Shown: piece by piece, positions 46,923 through 54,231 of the stretch
Position numbering within the stretch: position 1 is the first letter of the stretch
Layout of the letters: every line of letters begins with the position of its first letter
Assembly (NCBI GenBank): GCA_018673925.1
Contig: JABHBL010000057.1
Coordinates: forward strand, 124,001-188,000
DNA from: Fidelibacterota bacterium
GTDB lineage: Bacteria > Fidelibacterota > UBA8477 > JABMPR01
Direction of reading: 5' to 3'
DNA length: 64,000 bases
The notes under the pieces: generated by a model
Told to the model about the DNA's origin: nothing
The model's database searches: none
The model's input: the letters and a program-made list of their open reading frames with translations, nothing else
Program-made: the position numbers and the translations under genes

Positions 46923-49900
46923 TTAATCTAACTTAAGGCTGGGGATTGTTATCAAATACTTTACCCCGTCTTTGGAGGAAGCTTTTAGTGTACCAAAAAG
47001 CTGAAGATCAATAATATCCCGAATGATTTGCAGCCCCAGCGTCTCATCACCGCTGAGCTCATCACCACTGGCCACACCAACGCCATCATCCCCAATTTCT
47101 ATATCTAGACCATCTTTTCCAAAGCTCTCGGTCCGGACAATAATTTTTCCGTCGCGGTGGTCAGGAAAGCCATATTTTAAGGCATTGCTGACAATTTCAT
47201 TTATTACAAGACCCAAAGGAATGGCGGTTTGAATGTTTATTGGAATTGGTTCAGATTGACATTCAAGCGTGATATCTCCCAGGGTGGTTTTATAGGCCAA
47301 AATGAGGCGATTTACTAGGTTTTGCAGATAAGTGTCCAACATAATCTCAGCCAGGTTTCTGGATCGATACAGAAGATCGTGCACCATGCTCATGCTATAA
47401 ATCCGATTGGTCATTTCATCCACAACAGCCTTAGCCTCAGCGCTTGACGTTTTCATGCCCTGCATTTCGAGCAGCCCTACAATAACCTGCATGTTGTTTT
47501 TTGTTCGATGATAGACTTCTTTTAGAAGGACTTCTTTCTCCTTAATGGTGCTTTGAAGCTGGAGCTCTCTGTCTTTTAGCGCGTTGGTTTGTTCAAGAAT
47601 TAGCTCATCTGCCCGAGCTCTGACCAGTGCCCCACCAATTTGGTTTGCAAAAACTTTTAATTTTTGCAGGTCATCATCCTTAAAATGTTCAACAGTATAG
47701 CTCTGTAAAGAGAAAGCCCCGATTTGAATTCCCTCCCAAAAAATAGGTACAAATACAAGGGACATGCTCCGTCTTGTTGAGTCACCAAAGGGAGCAGCAA
47801 TGGGTTGCCCGTCGTCTTCTTTCCGGTTAAGCAGTTTGGGGGAGGGAAGAATAAAGGTGGCCACGCTATTATCCAGATCCAATGGGTTCACTTCTGTTTC
47901 CACCTCCACAAGCCTGTCGTCTCCAGTAAAAGTATCTTGTGCAAACAGGCCCACCGCCGTGTTTTCCTCGTGGTTTATCTGGTATAAGGCGAAAGCATCG
48001 TATCCAAAAAGGTCATGGAGTAATGTAGCAGCAATAACACAGACCTCTCTGGGATCAAGAGAAACGGTGAGTTGGCGAGCAAGACGACGGAGTGAGTCAC
48101 GAAATAGCTCATACTCATTTCGTTTAGTAACATCATGAAGAGAGGTAAGAAAGGCCTTCGGTTTATTGTCCAGGTCAAAATGTGGAATATAGCGGATGTC
48201 TAAATCATGTGCTCGACCATCAGGACCGGTTGTCGTTCTTGAGTAGGAGAGGGGTTCCCCAGTAGAAATTCTGGATAGATAGGGTTGAATCTCCAAATAC
48301 GTGTCTTCTGGAATGATTTGACTGAAGGATTTTCCAATGACATCGGCTTTGTCGTATCCATACCAGCTTGCATAGGCTTCGTTCACATACAGGTATTTTT
48401 CATTCATATCAGAGTATGAAAACAGGCCAGGGATTGTATCAACGATTAACTCAAGCAGTTCCTTGTTTTCAGCAATTTCCTTCTGGGCGGACTCGATCGC
48501 GGTGACATCATCCATTTGCACCAGGATTGATTTGACTTTACCATCTTCACTGCTAATTGGAATCAGGGTTAAAATGAACTCAAACTCACCCTGTCCTTGG
48601 GATATATAGTGATGCGGGAAACTGCAAGCCTCACCCTTGAGCAAGCGGGGCAGGTACTTCAAGGCAATACCCATTTCAGCTTTAGTGATGATGTTTTTTA
48701 AGGGGGTTCCAAACAAGGCATCACTGTTGATATTGAGTAATTCTGCAGTAGCATTATTTACGTATAGAAGTGACAGGTTAAGATCTACGAGGAATATATA
48801 ACTAGTCAAATGTGATGTGATTACCTCTAATTGCTGACGGCTTTTTTCCAGCTGTTCCCGGGCAGTTACTCTATCATGGATATCATTAAAAGAGAGCAGG
48901 ATGACGGGCTTATCGGTGTGTTTTACCACAACACCGCTTATTTCAACCCAGCGCTCCTCGCCTGCCAGGGTGAGGTACTTATGTTCGCGAACTCCCTCGG
49001 AGGGTGTTCCCGTCTCAAGAAGAAGCTCAACGCTTTCATGTGATACCTCTCTAAAATCTGGATGAACCAGAGAAAAAAGATCTATTCCTCGAACCTCTTC
49101 CAGGCTATTAGCACCAACAAAACTCAAGGCAGCCTGGTTGGCGTCCAGCAAAACACCCCTGTCGTGGACCACCATAGCCGTGGGGGAGTATTTAAATGCC
49201 AGCCTGTATCTCTCTTCACTGTTAAGCAGGGCTTGTCTTGTTGCATGGGCGTCGGTCACGTCTCGAAAGGAGGTCATAATAATGGGACGTCCACCATCCA
49301 TAAGCGAAACAGACATTGCGTCAACATCTCGAACTTCGCCAGTTGAAACAACAAACTTTTGCCTCATTATCTTGTTTGGACTTTTTGAACTGAGTAAGTC
49401 TTCGATTCTGTTTTTGGCTGCGGCGATTGAATCCGGGTGAATAAAATTAGAAACTGGCGTTTTTAGATATTTATCATTATCGCCAGCCTTAAAAAAAGAG
49501 ATTGCAGCTTGATTTGCCGCCAGAAGTACGGCTCCGTCATGGACAACAACAGGATCTGGAGAATTAGCGAATAGGGCTTTGTAGCGATCTTCTGCCGCCT
49601 TGAGATCTGTATAATCCATCAGGGTGCCCACAAAGCCAGCAGGCTCCCCCTGGGCATCAAGATATACCGCCTTTCGTGCCAGCATTTGTCTCAAAGCGCC
49701 GGAAGCATTTTTAAATTCCGTTGCATGAGATTGCAGCTCATTATCCTGTAGAAGTTTAAGGTCTTCTTTTTCGACCCGTTTAGCTGACGGGGTCTTCCAA
49801 ATCTCCGTTACCTTCTTGCCCAGCATATCCTCTCTCTTTTTTCCAAAGAAATTCAAGTAGGCATCGTTTAGCATTGTGTAGCGTCCATCAGGATCTTTGG

Positions 49901-50846
49901 CATACATGAGAGTTGGTGTTGCATCAAAAAGGGCTGTAATCTGGTTTTTCTGATCTATGAGCCGTTCCTTGGTCTTATTTCGCTCAGAGAGGTCACGAAC
50001 AATAGTTACCAGGGTTCCATCAGACAGTTTCTTCGAGTTCATTTCAACGGGAACGTGGTTATCGTTTTTAGCGCGAAAGACTCGTTCAGAAAGCACGGTG
50101 AGCCCTTCTTCTAGCAGGTCATACCGCAGAGGTTTTCTGATCAACACATCAGGCTCAAACAGCTGGGACAAATTCATTTGGAGTAACTCTTCATTTGAGT
50201 ATCCCAGCAAGCGAGAGGCAGCAATATTTGCTTGAATAATATTTCCTTGAAAATCCCCCTTAAGAATCACATCTGCCGCTTGATCGATAAGTTCTCTATA
50301 GCTTTTCTCACTGGCCTCCAGGGCGGCTTCTTTCTGTTTAAGGTCATCATGGAGTCGGGCATGATAAAGGGCGAGGGAAAGTCTAGCTGAAAGCAGGATG
50401 ACGATTTCTTGTGTTTCCTGTGAGACACCATCTTTTTGACGCGATCCAATATTGAGAGAACCCACCACATCGTCGCCAATCACGAGGGGAACATCAAAAT
50501 AGGATCTAACTCCGGCACTGCTTAATGCTTGTACAACAGAGCTAGGATTGGAAATAGTGGTAATATCAGAGATATATTTAGGCTCAATCAGAGTGCCGGT
50601 CTTTTGTGTCGGAGAACTTGAAATGGGGTGTTTATCTCCTGACGCGAGATGGGGTATTGAGGTATCTTTTGTGAACACCTCAAGCGACTGGTTCTGAATG
50701 TCATTAAATGTGATAGAGACACGTTCCAGCTGTAAGTGGGTGTCGAAAAATGACAAAGCCTTTTTTGTGACTCGTTTTGTCTCTGGCCAGGAAATAGCCT
50801 GGTCGAAATCCAAAAGCAAACGGATGGAGCGTTGATTGTCAGGCAT
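46923..50846 (-). CDS. Multi-PAS/GAF sensor histidine kinase (HisKA_2 type)
   Basis: A 1307-aa cytoplasmic sensor with no clear transmembrane segment. Order of domains: an N-terminal GAF-like domain (about 1-165), six PAS domains (about 180-920), a second GAF domain (about 925-1080), a HisKA_2 dimerisation helix with the phospho-acceptor His in EVYHRTKNNMQVIVGLLEMQ (about 1100-1120), and a HATPase with GLVINEIVSNALKYGF and GDDGVG. The HRTKNN form places it in the HisKA_2/HWE-related group. The ATG at 50846 has GGAG at a usable distance; a TTG start at 50873 is weaker. Paired with the downstream receiver gene. Confidence 0.92.
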   Translation of the reverse strand: MPDNQRSIRLLLDFDQAISWPETKRVTKKALSFFDTHLQLERVSITFNDIQNQSLEVFTKDTSIPHLASGDKHPISSSPTQKTGTLIEPKYISDITTISNPSSVVQALSSAGVRSYFDVPLVIGDDVVGSLNIGSRQKDGVSQETQEIVILLSARLSLALYHARLHDDLKQKEAALEASEKSYRELIDQAADVILKGDFQGNIIQANIAASRLLGYSNEELLQMNLSQLFEPDVLIRKPLRYDLLEEGLTVLSERVFRAKNDNHVPVEMNSKKLSDGTLVTIVRDLSERNKTKERLIDQKNQITALFDATPTLMYAKDPDGRYTMLNDAYLNFFGKKREDMLGKKVTEIWKTPSAKRVEKEDLKLLQDNELQSHATEFKNASGALRQMLARKAVYLDAQGEPAGFVGTLMDYTDLKAAEDRYKALFANSPDPVVVHDGAVLLAANQAAISFFKAGDNDKYLKTPVSNFIHPDSIAAAKNRIEDLLSSKSPNKIMRQKFVVSTGEVRDVDAMSVSLMDGGRPIIMTSFRDVTDAHATRQALLNSEERYRLAFKYSPTAMVVHDRGVLLDANQAALSFVGANSLEEVRGIDLFSLVHPDFREVSHESVELLLETGTPSEGVREHKYLTLAGEERWVEISGVVVKHTDKPVILLSFNDIHDRVTAREQLEKSRQQLEVITSHLTSYIFLVDLNLSLLYVNNATAELLNINSDALFGTPLKNIITKAEMGIALKYLPRLLKGEACSFPHHYISQGQGEFEFILTLIPISSEDGKVKSILVQMDDVTAIESAQKEIAENKELLELIVDTIPGLFSYSDMNEKYLYVNEAYASWYGYDKADVIGKSFSQIIPEDTYLEIQPYLSRISTGEPLSYSRTTTGPDGRAHDLDIRYIPHFDLDNKPKAFLTSLHDVTKRNEYELFRDSLRRLARQLTVSLDPREVCVIAATLLHDLFGYDAFALYQINHEENTAVGLFAQDTFTGDDRLVEVETEVNPLDLDNSVATFILPSPKLLNRKEDDGQPIAAPFGDSTRRSMSLVFVPIFWEGIQIGAFSLQSYTVEHFKDDDLQKLKVFANQIGGALVRARADELILEQTNALKDRELQLQSTIKEKEVLLKEVYHRTKNNMQVIVGLLEMQGMKTSSAEAKAVVDEMTNRIYSMSMVHDLLYRSRNLAEIMLDTYLQNLVNRLILAYKTTLGDITLECQSEPIPINIQTAIPLGLVINEIVSNALKYGFPDHRDGKIIVRTESFGKDGLDIEIGDDGVGVASGDELSGDETLGLQIIRDIIDLQLFGTLKASSKDGVKYLITIPSLKLD

Positions 50847-51001
50847 AAAGATGTTCTCCAGTGTGAAGGGCAAATTTCACCCTGAAGATTAATTAATGCA
50901 AACCATTAAGCAGAGTTTCCAGTAAAGTGGTCGTTATCAGTTAAGTCTTGAAAGAGAGGCTTTTCGTCCTTAATTGGTGGAGAATTTAAAAAGAGGGAAC
51001 T

Positions 51002-51841
51002 ATGAAAACACTTTTGAAAGCAACACTCATACTTACAGTATTAATGGCAGGGCTGGTTATGGCTCAAGACGCTGCCCCCGGTACCTGGGAAAAATCAGTA
51101 CAGGGTGGAATCAACCTTACTCAGACCGGTTTTGACAACTGGGCTGCGGGCGGTGAAAATGCGTACGCCTGGCAGATGAATCTGAATTATAAGTTTGTCA
51201 AGGACCAGGAAAAAACCAATTGGTCCAACACTGGAAAATTTCTGTATGGCGCTACCAAGACAGGTGATCAGGACATGCGTAAATCAGCTGATGAAATTAA
51301 GCTGGAAAGTGTGTTGACATATAAATTGGGCTCAAAAATCAATCCCTTTGTTGCTGTGACGGGTGAAACACAATTTGCAGCTGGCATGGATTTCAGCACA
51401 GACTCATCATTTAAAATCTCAGCCTTCATGGATCCGGGATATTTCCGAGAGAGTTTTGGTGCCGCCTTCGATATCCGTGAAGGGTTAGCAACTCGACTAG
51501 GTCTAGCATTCAAGCAAACCGTAGCCTCTGATTATCTCTATGCTGATGACGCTGCGACTGCAGAAGTGGAGACCTTACGGAGTGAGTTCGGTGCAGAGTC
51601 CGTAACCGATTTATCCTATAATGTGTCTGAGACAGCGGTCCTTGTTTCAAAGCTAGAATTGTTTACCGCATTCTCGGCTTTTGATGAGATTGATGCAAGT
51701 TGGGACAACACCTTGACAGTTAAAGTGTCTGACTATATTAATATGAACATGAATCTCAAGATGGTCTATGACAAGGACATTTCGGTCAAGCGACAGATAA
51801 AACAATCCATGGCTTTTGGTATAAACTACACCTTTATATAG
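51002..51841 (+). CDS. DUF3078-like outer-membrane protein
   Basis: A 279-aa exported protein. The signal peptide (about 1-21, ending VMA) is followed by GTWEKSVQGGINLTQTGFDN and WAAGGENAYAWQMNLNYKF, the opening of DUF3078 proteins of Bacteroidetes-type bacteria. The rest alternates short amphipathic strands, and the last strand ends AFGINYTFI, as expected for a beta barrel of the outer membrane. The function of the family is unknown. It has its own terminator. Confidence 0.85.
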   Translation: MKTLLKATLILTVLMAGLVMAQDAAPGTWEKSVQGGINLTQTGFDNWAAGGENAYAWQMNLNYKFVKDQEKTNWSNTGKFLYGATKTGDQDMRKSADEIKLESVLTYKLGSKINPFVAVTGETQFAAGMDFSTDSSFKISAFMDPGYFRESFGAAFDIREGLATRLGLAFKQTVASDYLYADDAATAEVETLRSEFGAESVTDLSYNVSETAVLVSKLELFTAFSAFDEIDASWDNTLTVKVSDYINMNMNLKMVYDKDISVKRQIKQSMAFGINYTFI

Positions 51842-51863
51842 ATATAGAATTATAATTAAAAGA

Positions 51864-51893
51864 AAGGCCTGCCATTATGGTGGGCCTTTTTTA
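51864..51893 (+). terminator. Rho-independent terminator of the DUF3078 gene
   Basis: AAGGCC-TG-CCA / TGG-TG-GGCCTT (51864-51888) forms a hairpin followed by TTTTTT, about 23 bp after the stop codon. Confidence 0.88.
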
Positions 51894-51988
51894 TTTGCAT
51901 CCCGGCGAGTTTTCGGTTAACATAGCTTTGTCGAGAGGCAACCATCTTCAAACAAACTATCCGAAGAACATCAATGTTGTGTAGCTAC

Positions 51989-52131
51989 AAACCAGTTGTT
52001 GGTTTATGGTAGTGAGTCTCTAAAAGAGATACAAGACCTCTCTGCGTAAAACAAGACTCCACATATCGTTGTGGGGTAATCACTCAAATAGCGAACAGGG
52101 TAAAGTTTTATCTGTAGGATAAAACTCACCC
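51989..52131 (+). ncRNA. Possible structured leader upstream of the small secreted peptide gene
   Basis: Four consecutive stem-loops precede the peptide gene: AAACCA/TGGTTT (51989-52005), TCTCT/AGAGA (52017-52029), ACTCCACA/TGTGGGGT (52056-52077), and a long one, GGGT-aa-AGTTTTATC / GATAAAACT-c-ACCC (52098-52131), which ends just before the AGGGA ribosome site. None is followed by a T-run. I do not recognise a known riboswitch class. It may be a 5' leader controlling translation, or a small RNA. Confidence 0.45.
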
Positions 52132-52149
52132 AAAAAGAAAGGGACGATT

Positions 52150-52386
52150 ATGAATCGTTTTAGAAGTATCCTTTTAAGTGGGCTGGTGGCGCTTTTGATG
52201 GTAGGAATGGTAAATGCTGGCGATCTTGATGAGGCCAAACAGGAGGCCGGGGTAGATGGTGGTATAGATATTTACATTGGAACCTATGATGTTAGTGCTG
52301 CTGAATGTCTCCCCACCGATGGAACAAACTGTATAAAGATCGGGATCAGTATCGATTTTGATTGGCTGAAGAATCTGTTTAATTAA
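52150..52386 (+). CDS. Small secreted two-cysteine peptide
   Basis: A 78-aa protein. A Sec signal (residues 1-23, ending VNA) leaves a 55-residue acidic mature part that begins GDLDEAKQEAGVDGG, has a Gly-Gly at 37-38, and then two cysteines (C53 and C61) that could form a disulfide loop, ending IDFDWLKNLFN. AGGGA lies upstream of the ATG. I do not recognise the family. It opens a three-gene locus with a secreted propeller-like protein and a MauE/DoxX protein, similar in layout to NVEALA-peptide loci of Bacteroidetes, but the sequence is different. A GC-rich hairpin separates it from the next gene, which may raise its relative expression. Confidence 0.72.
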   Translation: MNRFRSILLSGLVALLMVGMVNAGDLDEAKQEAGVDGGIDIYIGTYDVSAAECLPTDGTNCIKIGISIDFDWLKNLFN

Positions 52387-52395
52387 AAATCAAAA

Positions 52396-52415
52396 GGGCG
52401 GGGTAAAACCCGCCC
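52396..52415 (+). terminator. GC-rich hairpin between the peptide and propeller genes
   Basis: GGGCGGG / CCCGCCC (52396-52402 with 52409-52415) follows the peptide stop by 9 bp. No T-run follows, so it is more likely an mRNA-stabilising or attenuating element than a full terminator. Confidence 0.6.
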
Positions 52416-52431
52416 CATGCAGGGTGTTCAC

Positions 52432-53601
52432 ATGATTAGAAAAGTCGTTTGTGTGGTAGTCTGGGCCGTGATCGCATTTGGGCAGTTTGAGGTCATTTCA
52501 ATTTCAGAGGGGTTGTCCGAACAAGCTATAGAAAGGTTATGGCCGGTTCATAAAGGGGGTGCTATTGTAGTTAACGATAAAGAAGTGTTTATACCCGATG
52601 GAAGTAGTTTGTTTTTACAAAGAAGGTCTGCCCCCTTCGATTATACAAGGATAGACTTAAAGCGACACAAGAGGGATGCTATTAAGATATATGAAGTCAC
52701 AGTCAACAATGAGTTCTACGCTTACTCTGTTTTAGGTGCTGATAATTTTGTTTATCTCTTTAAGCGAGACAGAAGATCAAGAGAATTCCAGGGTCCAGTA
52801 TTACGACACGGTAAAGGAGCAGACAGAATATTCTTGCTATCAAACAACAATCTTGTGGCTACGGGCTCCTATAGACCTGCATTAATAAACTATCTGGCTC
52901 GATACATGAAAGGTTCGCTTGAGGAGCAAAGGTTAAACAAAAAAGAGAAATATGATCCACTTTACAAAAACCATAAAGCTTATACCATTTCAGTTTACAA
53001 TAATGATTTAACTGAAACTGATTCAAGTAACGTAATTGATAGAACAGGGGACAATGCCCGTGCTTACGAAGGTCTGTATTTAACACTTGCAGTGGATATG
53101 ACGGCAGATGAAAATTTATTTCTCATAGACAATGACCAGGGGTATGTAGTAGAAAAATATTCGAATGTCACAAATCCTGACACAAGCTTTGAGATTAAGA
53201 ATTCAAACTTTAAAAAAATACCAGATGTGATGACCCTGAAGCATATGCATGAATTGAGAGATAAAGATAAGGCTTATTCAGTACCATATGCTTTATATGA
53301 GAAAGACGGATATCTGATTACTTGTTTCTTTCAGGCGCCGGTATATAGGAAGCCTGTCAAGCCACCATACTATTTTGATGTTTCTACAATTAAAGGAGAG
53401 GTCTTGCACTCAGGAGACTTTGAGTATCCATTTCTGTGCGAAGATGATGGGGAGAAGGTCTTCTTGTATGTAAAACGTACGGGCGGATGGTTTGAGGACG
53501 ACACACACTTCCTGGTAGGTGTGACGGTAGAAGATCTCTTGAGTAACCAGGTAACCATGACCTCCATTGATGCCTCAGTTGAACAGCAGATAAAAGATTG
53601 A
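52432..53601 (+). CDS. Secreted protein resembling 6-bladed beta-propeller (BF2992-type) proteins
   Basis: A 389-aa protein with a signal peptide (about 1-18, ending AFG). The mature part is a series of short strands with recurrent turns such as GGAIVVNDKEVFIPDGSSLF, GADNFVYLFKRDRR, LTLAVDMTADENLFLIDNDQ and SVPYALYEKDGYLITCF. This resembles the 6-bladed propeller proteins that accompany NVEALA peptides in Bacteroides, though I cannot prove the fold by eye. ATG 52432 has AGGGTG upstream; an in-frame ATG at 52417 lies next to the hairpin. It lies between the small peptide gene and the MauE-like gene (4-bp gap). Confidence 0.65.
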   Translation: MIRKVVCVVVWAVIAFGQFEVISISEGLSEQAIERLWPVHKGGAIVVNDKEVFIPDGSSLFLQRRSAPFDYTRIDLKRHKRDAIKIYEVTVNNEFYAYSVLGADNFVYLFKRDRRSREFQGPVLRHGKGADRIFLLSNNNLVATGSYRPALINYLARYMKGSLEEQRLNKKEKYDPLYKNHKAYTISVYNNDLTETDSSNVIDRTGDNARAYEGLYLTLAVDMTADENLFLIDNDQGYVVEKYSNVTNPDTSFEIKNSNFKKIPDVMTLKHMHELRDKDKAYSVPYALYEKDGYLITCFFQAPVYRKPVKPPYYFDVSTIKGEVLHSGDFEYPFLCEDDGEKVFLYVKRTGGWFEDDTHFLVGVTVEDLLSNQVTMTSIDASVEQQIKD

Positions 53602-53605
53602 GATC

Positions 53606-54061
53606 TTGTCAGGCGGAATTGATACTAACGGGGTTCGTTTAAAAACCCTTGGCGCTTTAAGGTGGGTATTGTCGATTGGATTTTTCTTTCTGGCCATACG
53701 AAAGGGTATACTAATCAATAAGCATGGAATTGAGCCATATAGAATTATAACTGATGGCGTTGGGTTGCCTGGCTTTATGAGTTATTATGGCGTGATAGCA
53801 GTGTTGGTTGAGTTGTGTATAGCCGTTGGTCTCTGGGAAAAGAAAACCTTTAAGCCAGTAATTGTACTTACAGGACTTTTAACAGTCGTGGGGATAGTCA
53901 TTAGCTTTGCTTTAATAATTTTTAAGATAAACTCGGAGTGTGGCTGTGGTTTAATGGGTGATAATGAGTACGGTTTGTTATTCCAGAAGATCGTCATTCT
54001 CGCCCTGCTGATTGTAATATATAGAAGCAAGGACAAATTGTTTTTGATTGACGACACATGA
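53606..54061 (+). CDS. MauE/DoxX-family membrane redox protein
   Basis: A 151-aa inner-membrane protein with four helices (about 16-31, 54-74, 79-104 and 122-140). After the third helix comes NSECGCGLMGDNEYG, whose CGCG pattern is typical of the MauE/DoxX group that is thought to handle periplasmic disulfides. The start is TTG at 53606, with only a weak GAGA upstream. It is the last gene of the locus and could oxidise the two cysteines of the small secreted peptide; that is inference. Confidence 0.75.
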   Translation: MSGGIDTNGVRLKTLGALRWVLSIGFFFLAIRKGILINKHGIEPYRIITDGVGLPGFMSYYGVIAVLVELCIAVGLWEKKTFKPVIVLTGLLTVVGIVISFALIIFKINSECGCGLMGDNEYGLLFQKIVILALLIVIYRSKDKLFLIDDT

Positions 54062-54189
54062 AAATGCAATCATTTGCAATTAACATGATGGATATAATAT
54101 AAAACCACACTGAAGGTTGCCTTGTATTCTGATGAGTGGGAGTGATCGCCTGGAGCGGTTTGCCGTAAAAATCAAGACTCAAAAACGTA

Positions 54190-54220
54190 AAAAAGGGCCG
54201 GCTTAACAACCAGCCCCTTT
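54190..54220. terminator. Bidirectional terminator between the MauE-like and M16C genes
   Basis: The stem AAAGGGCCGG / CCAGCCCCTTT (54192-54220, one bulge) lies between the two converging genes. T/A-rich flanks on both sides allow use in either direction. The rest of 54062-54231 shows nothing else. Confidence 0.7.
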
Positions 54221-54231
54221 CGATGAATAGA

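Noticed and set aside
47764-48138. 124-aa plus-strand ORF inside the sensor kinase
   Set aside because: Ser/Arg-rich antisense shadow of a GAF-domain region.
51915-51942. Possible degenerate REP unit (AGCTTTGTCGAGAGGC)
   Set aside because: Only half of the consensus is recognisable; may be chance.
54058-54102. 14-codon ORF overlapping the MauE-like stop as ATGA
   Set aside because: Too short, with no recognisable feature.
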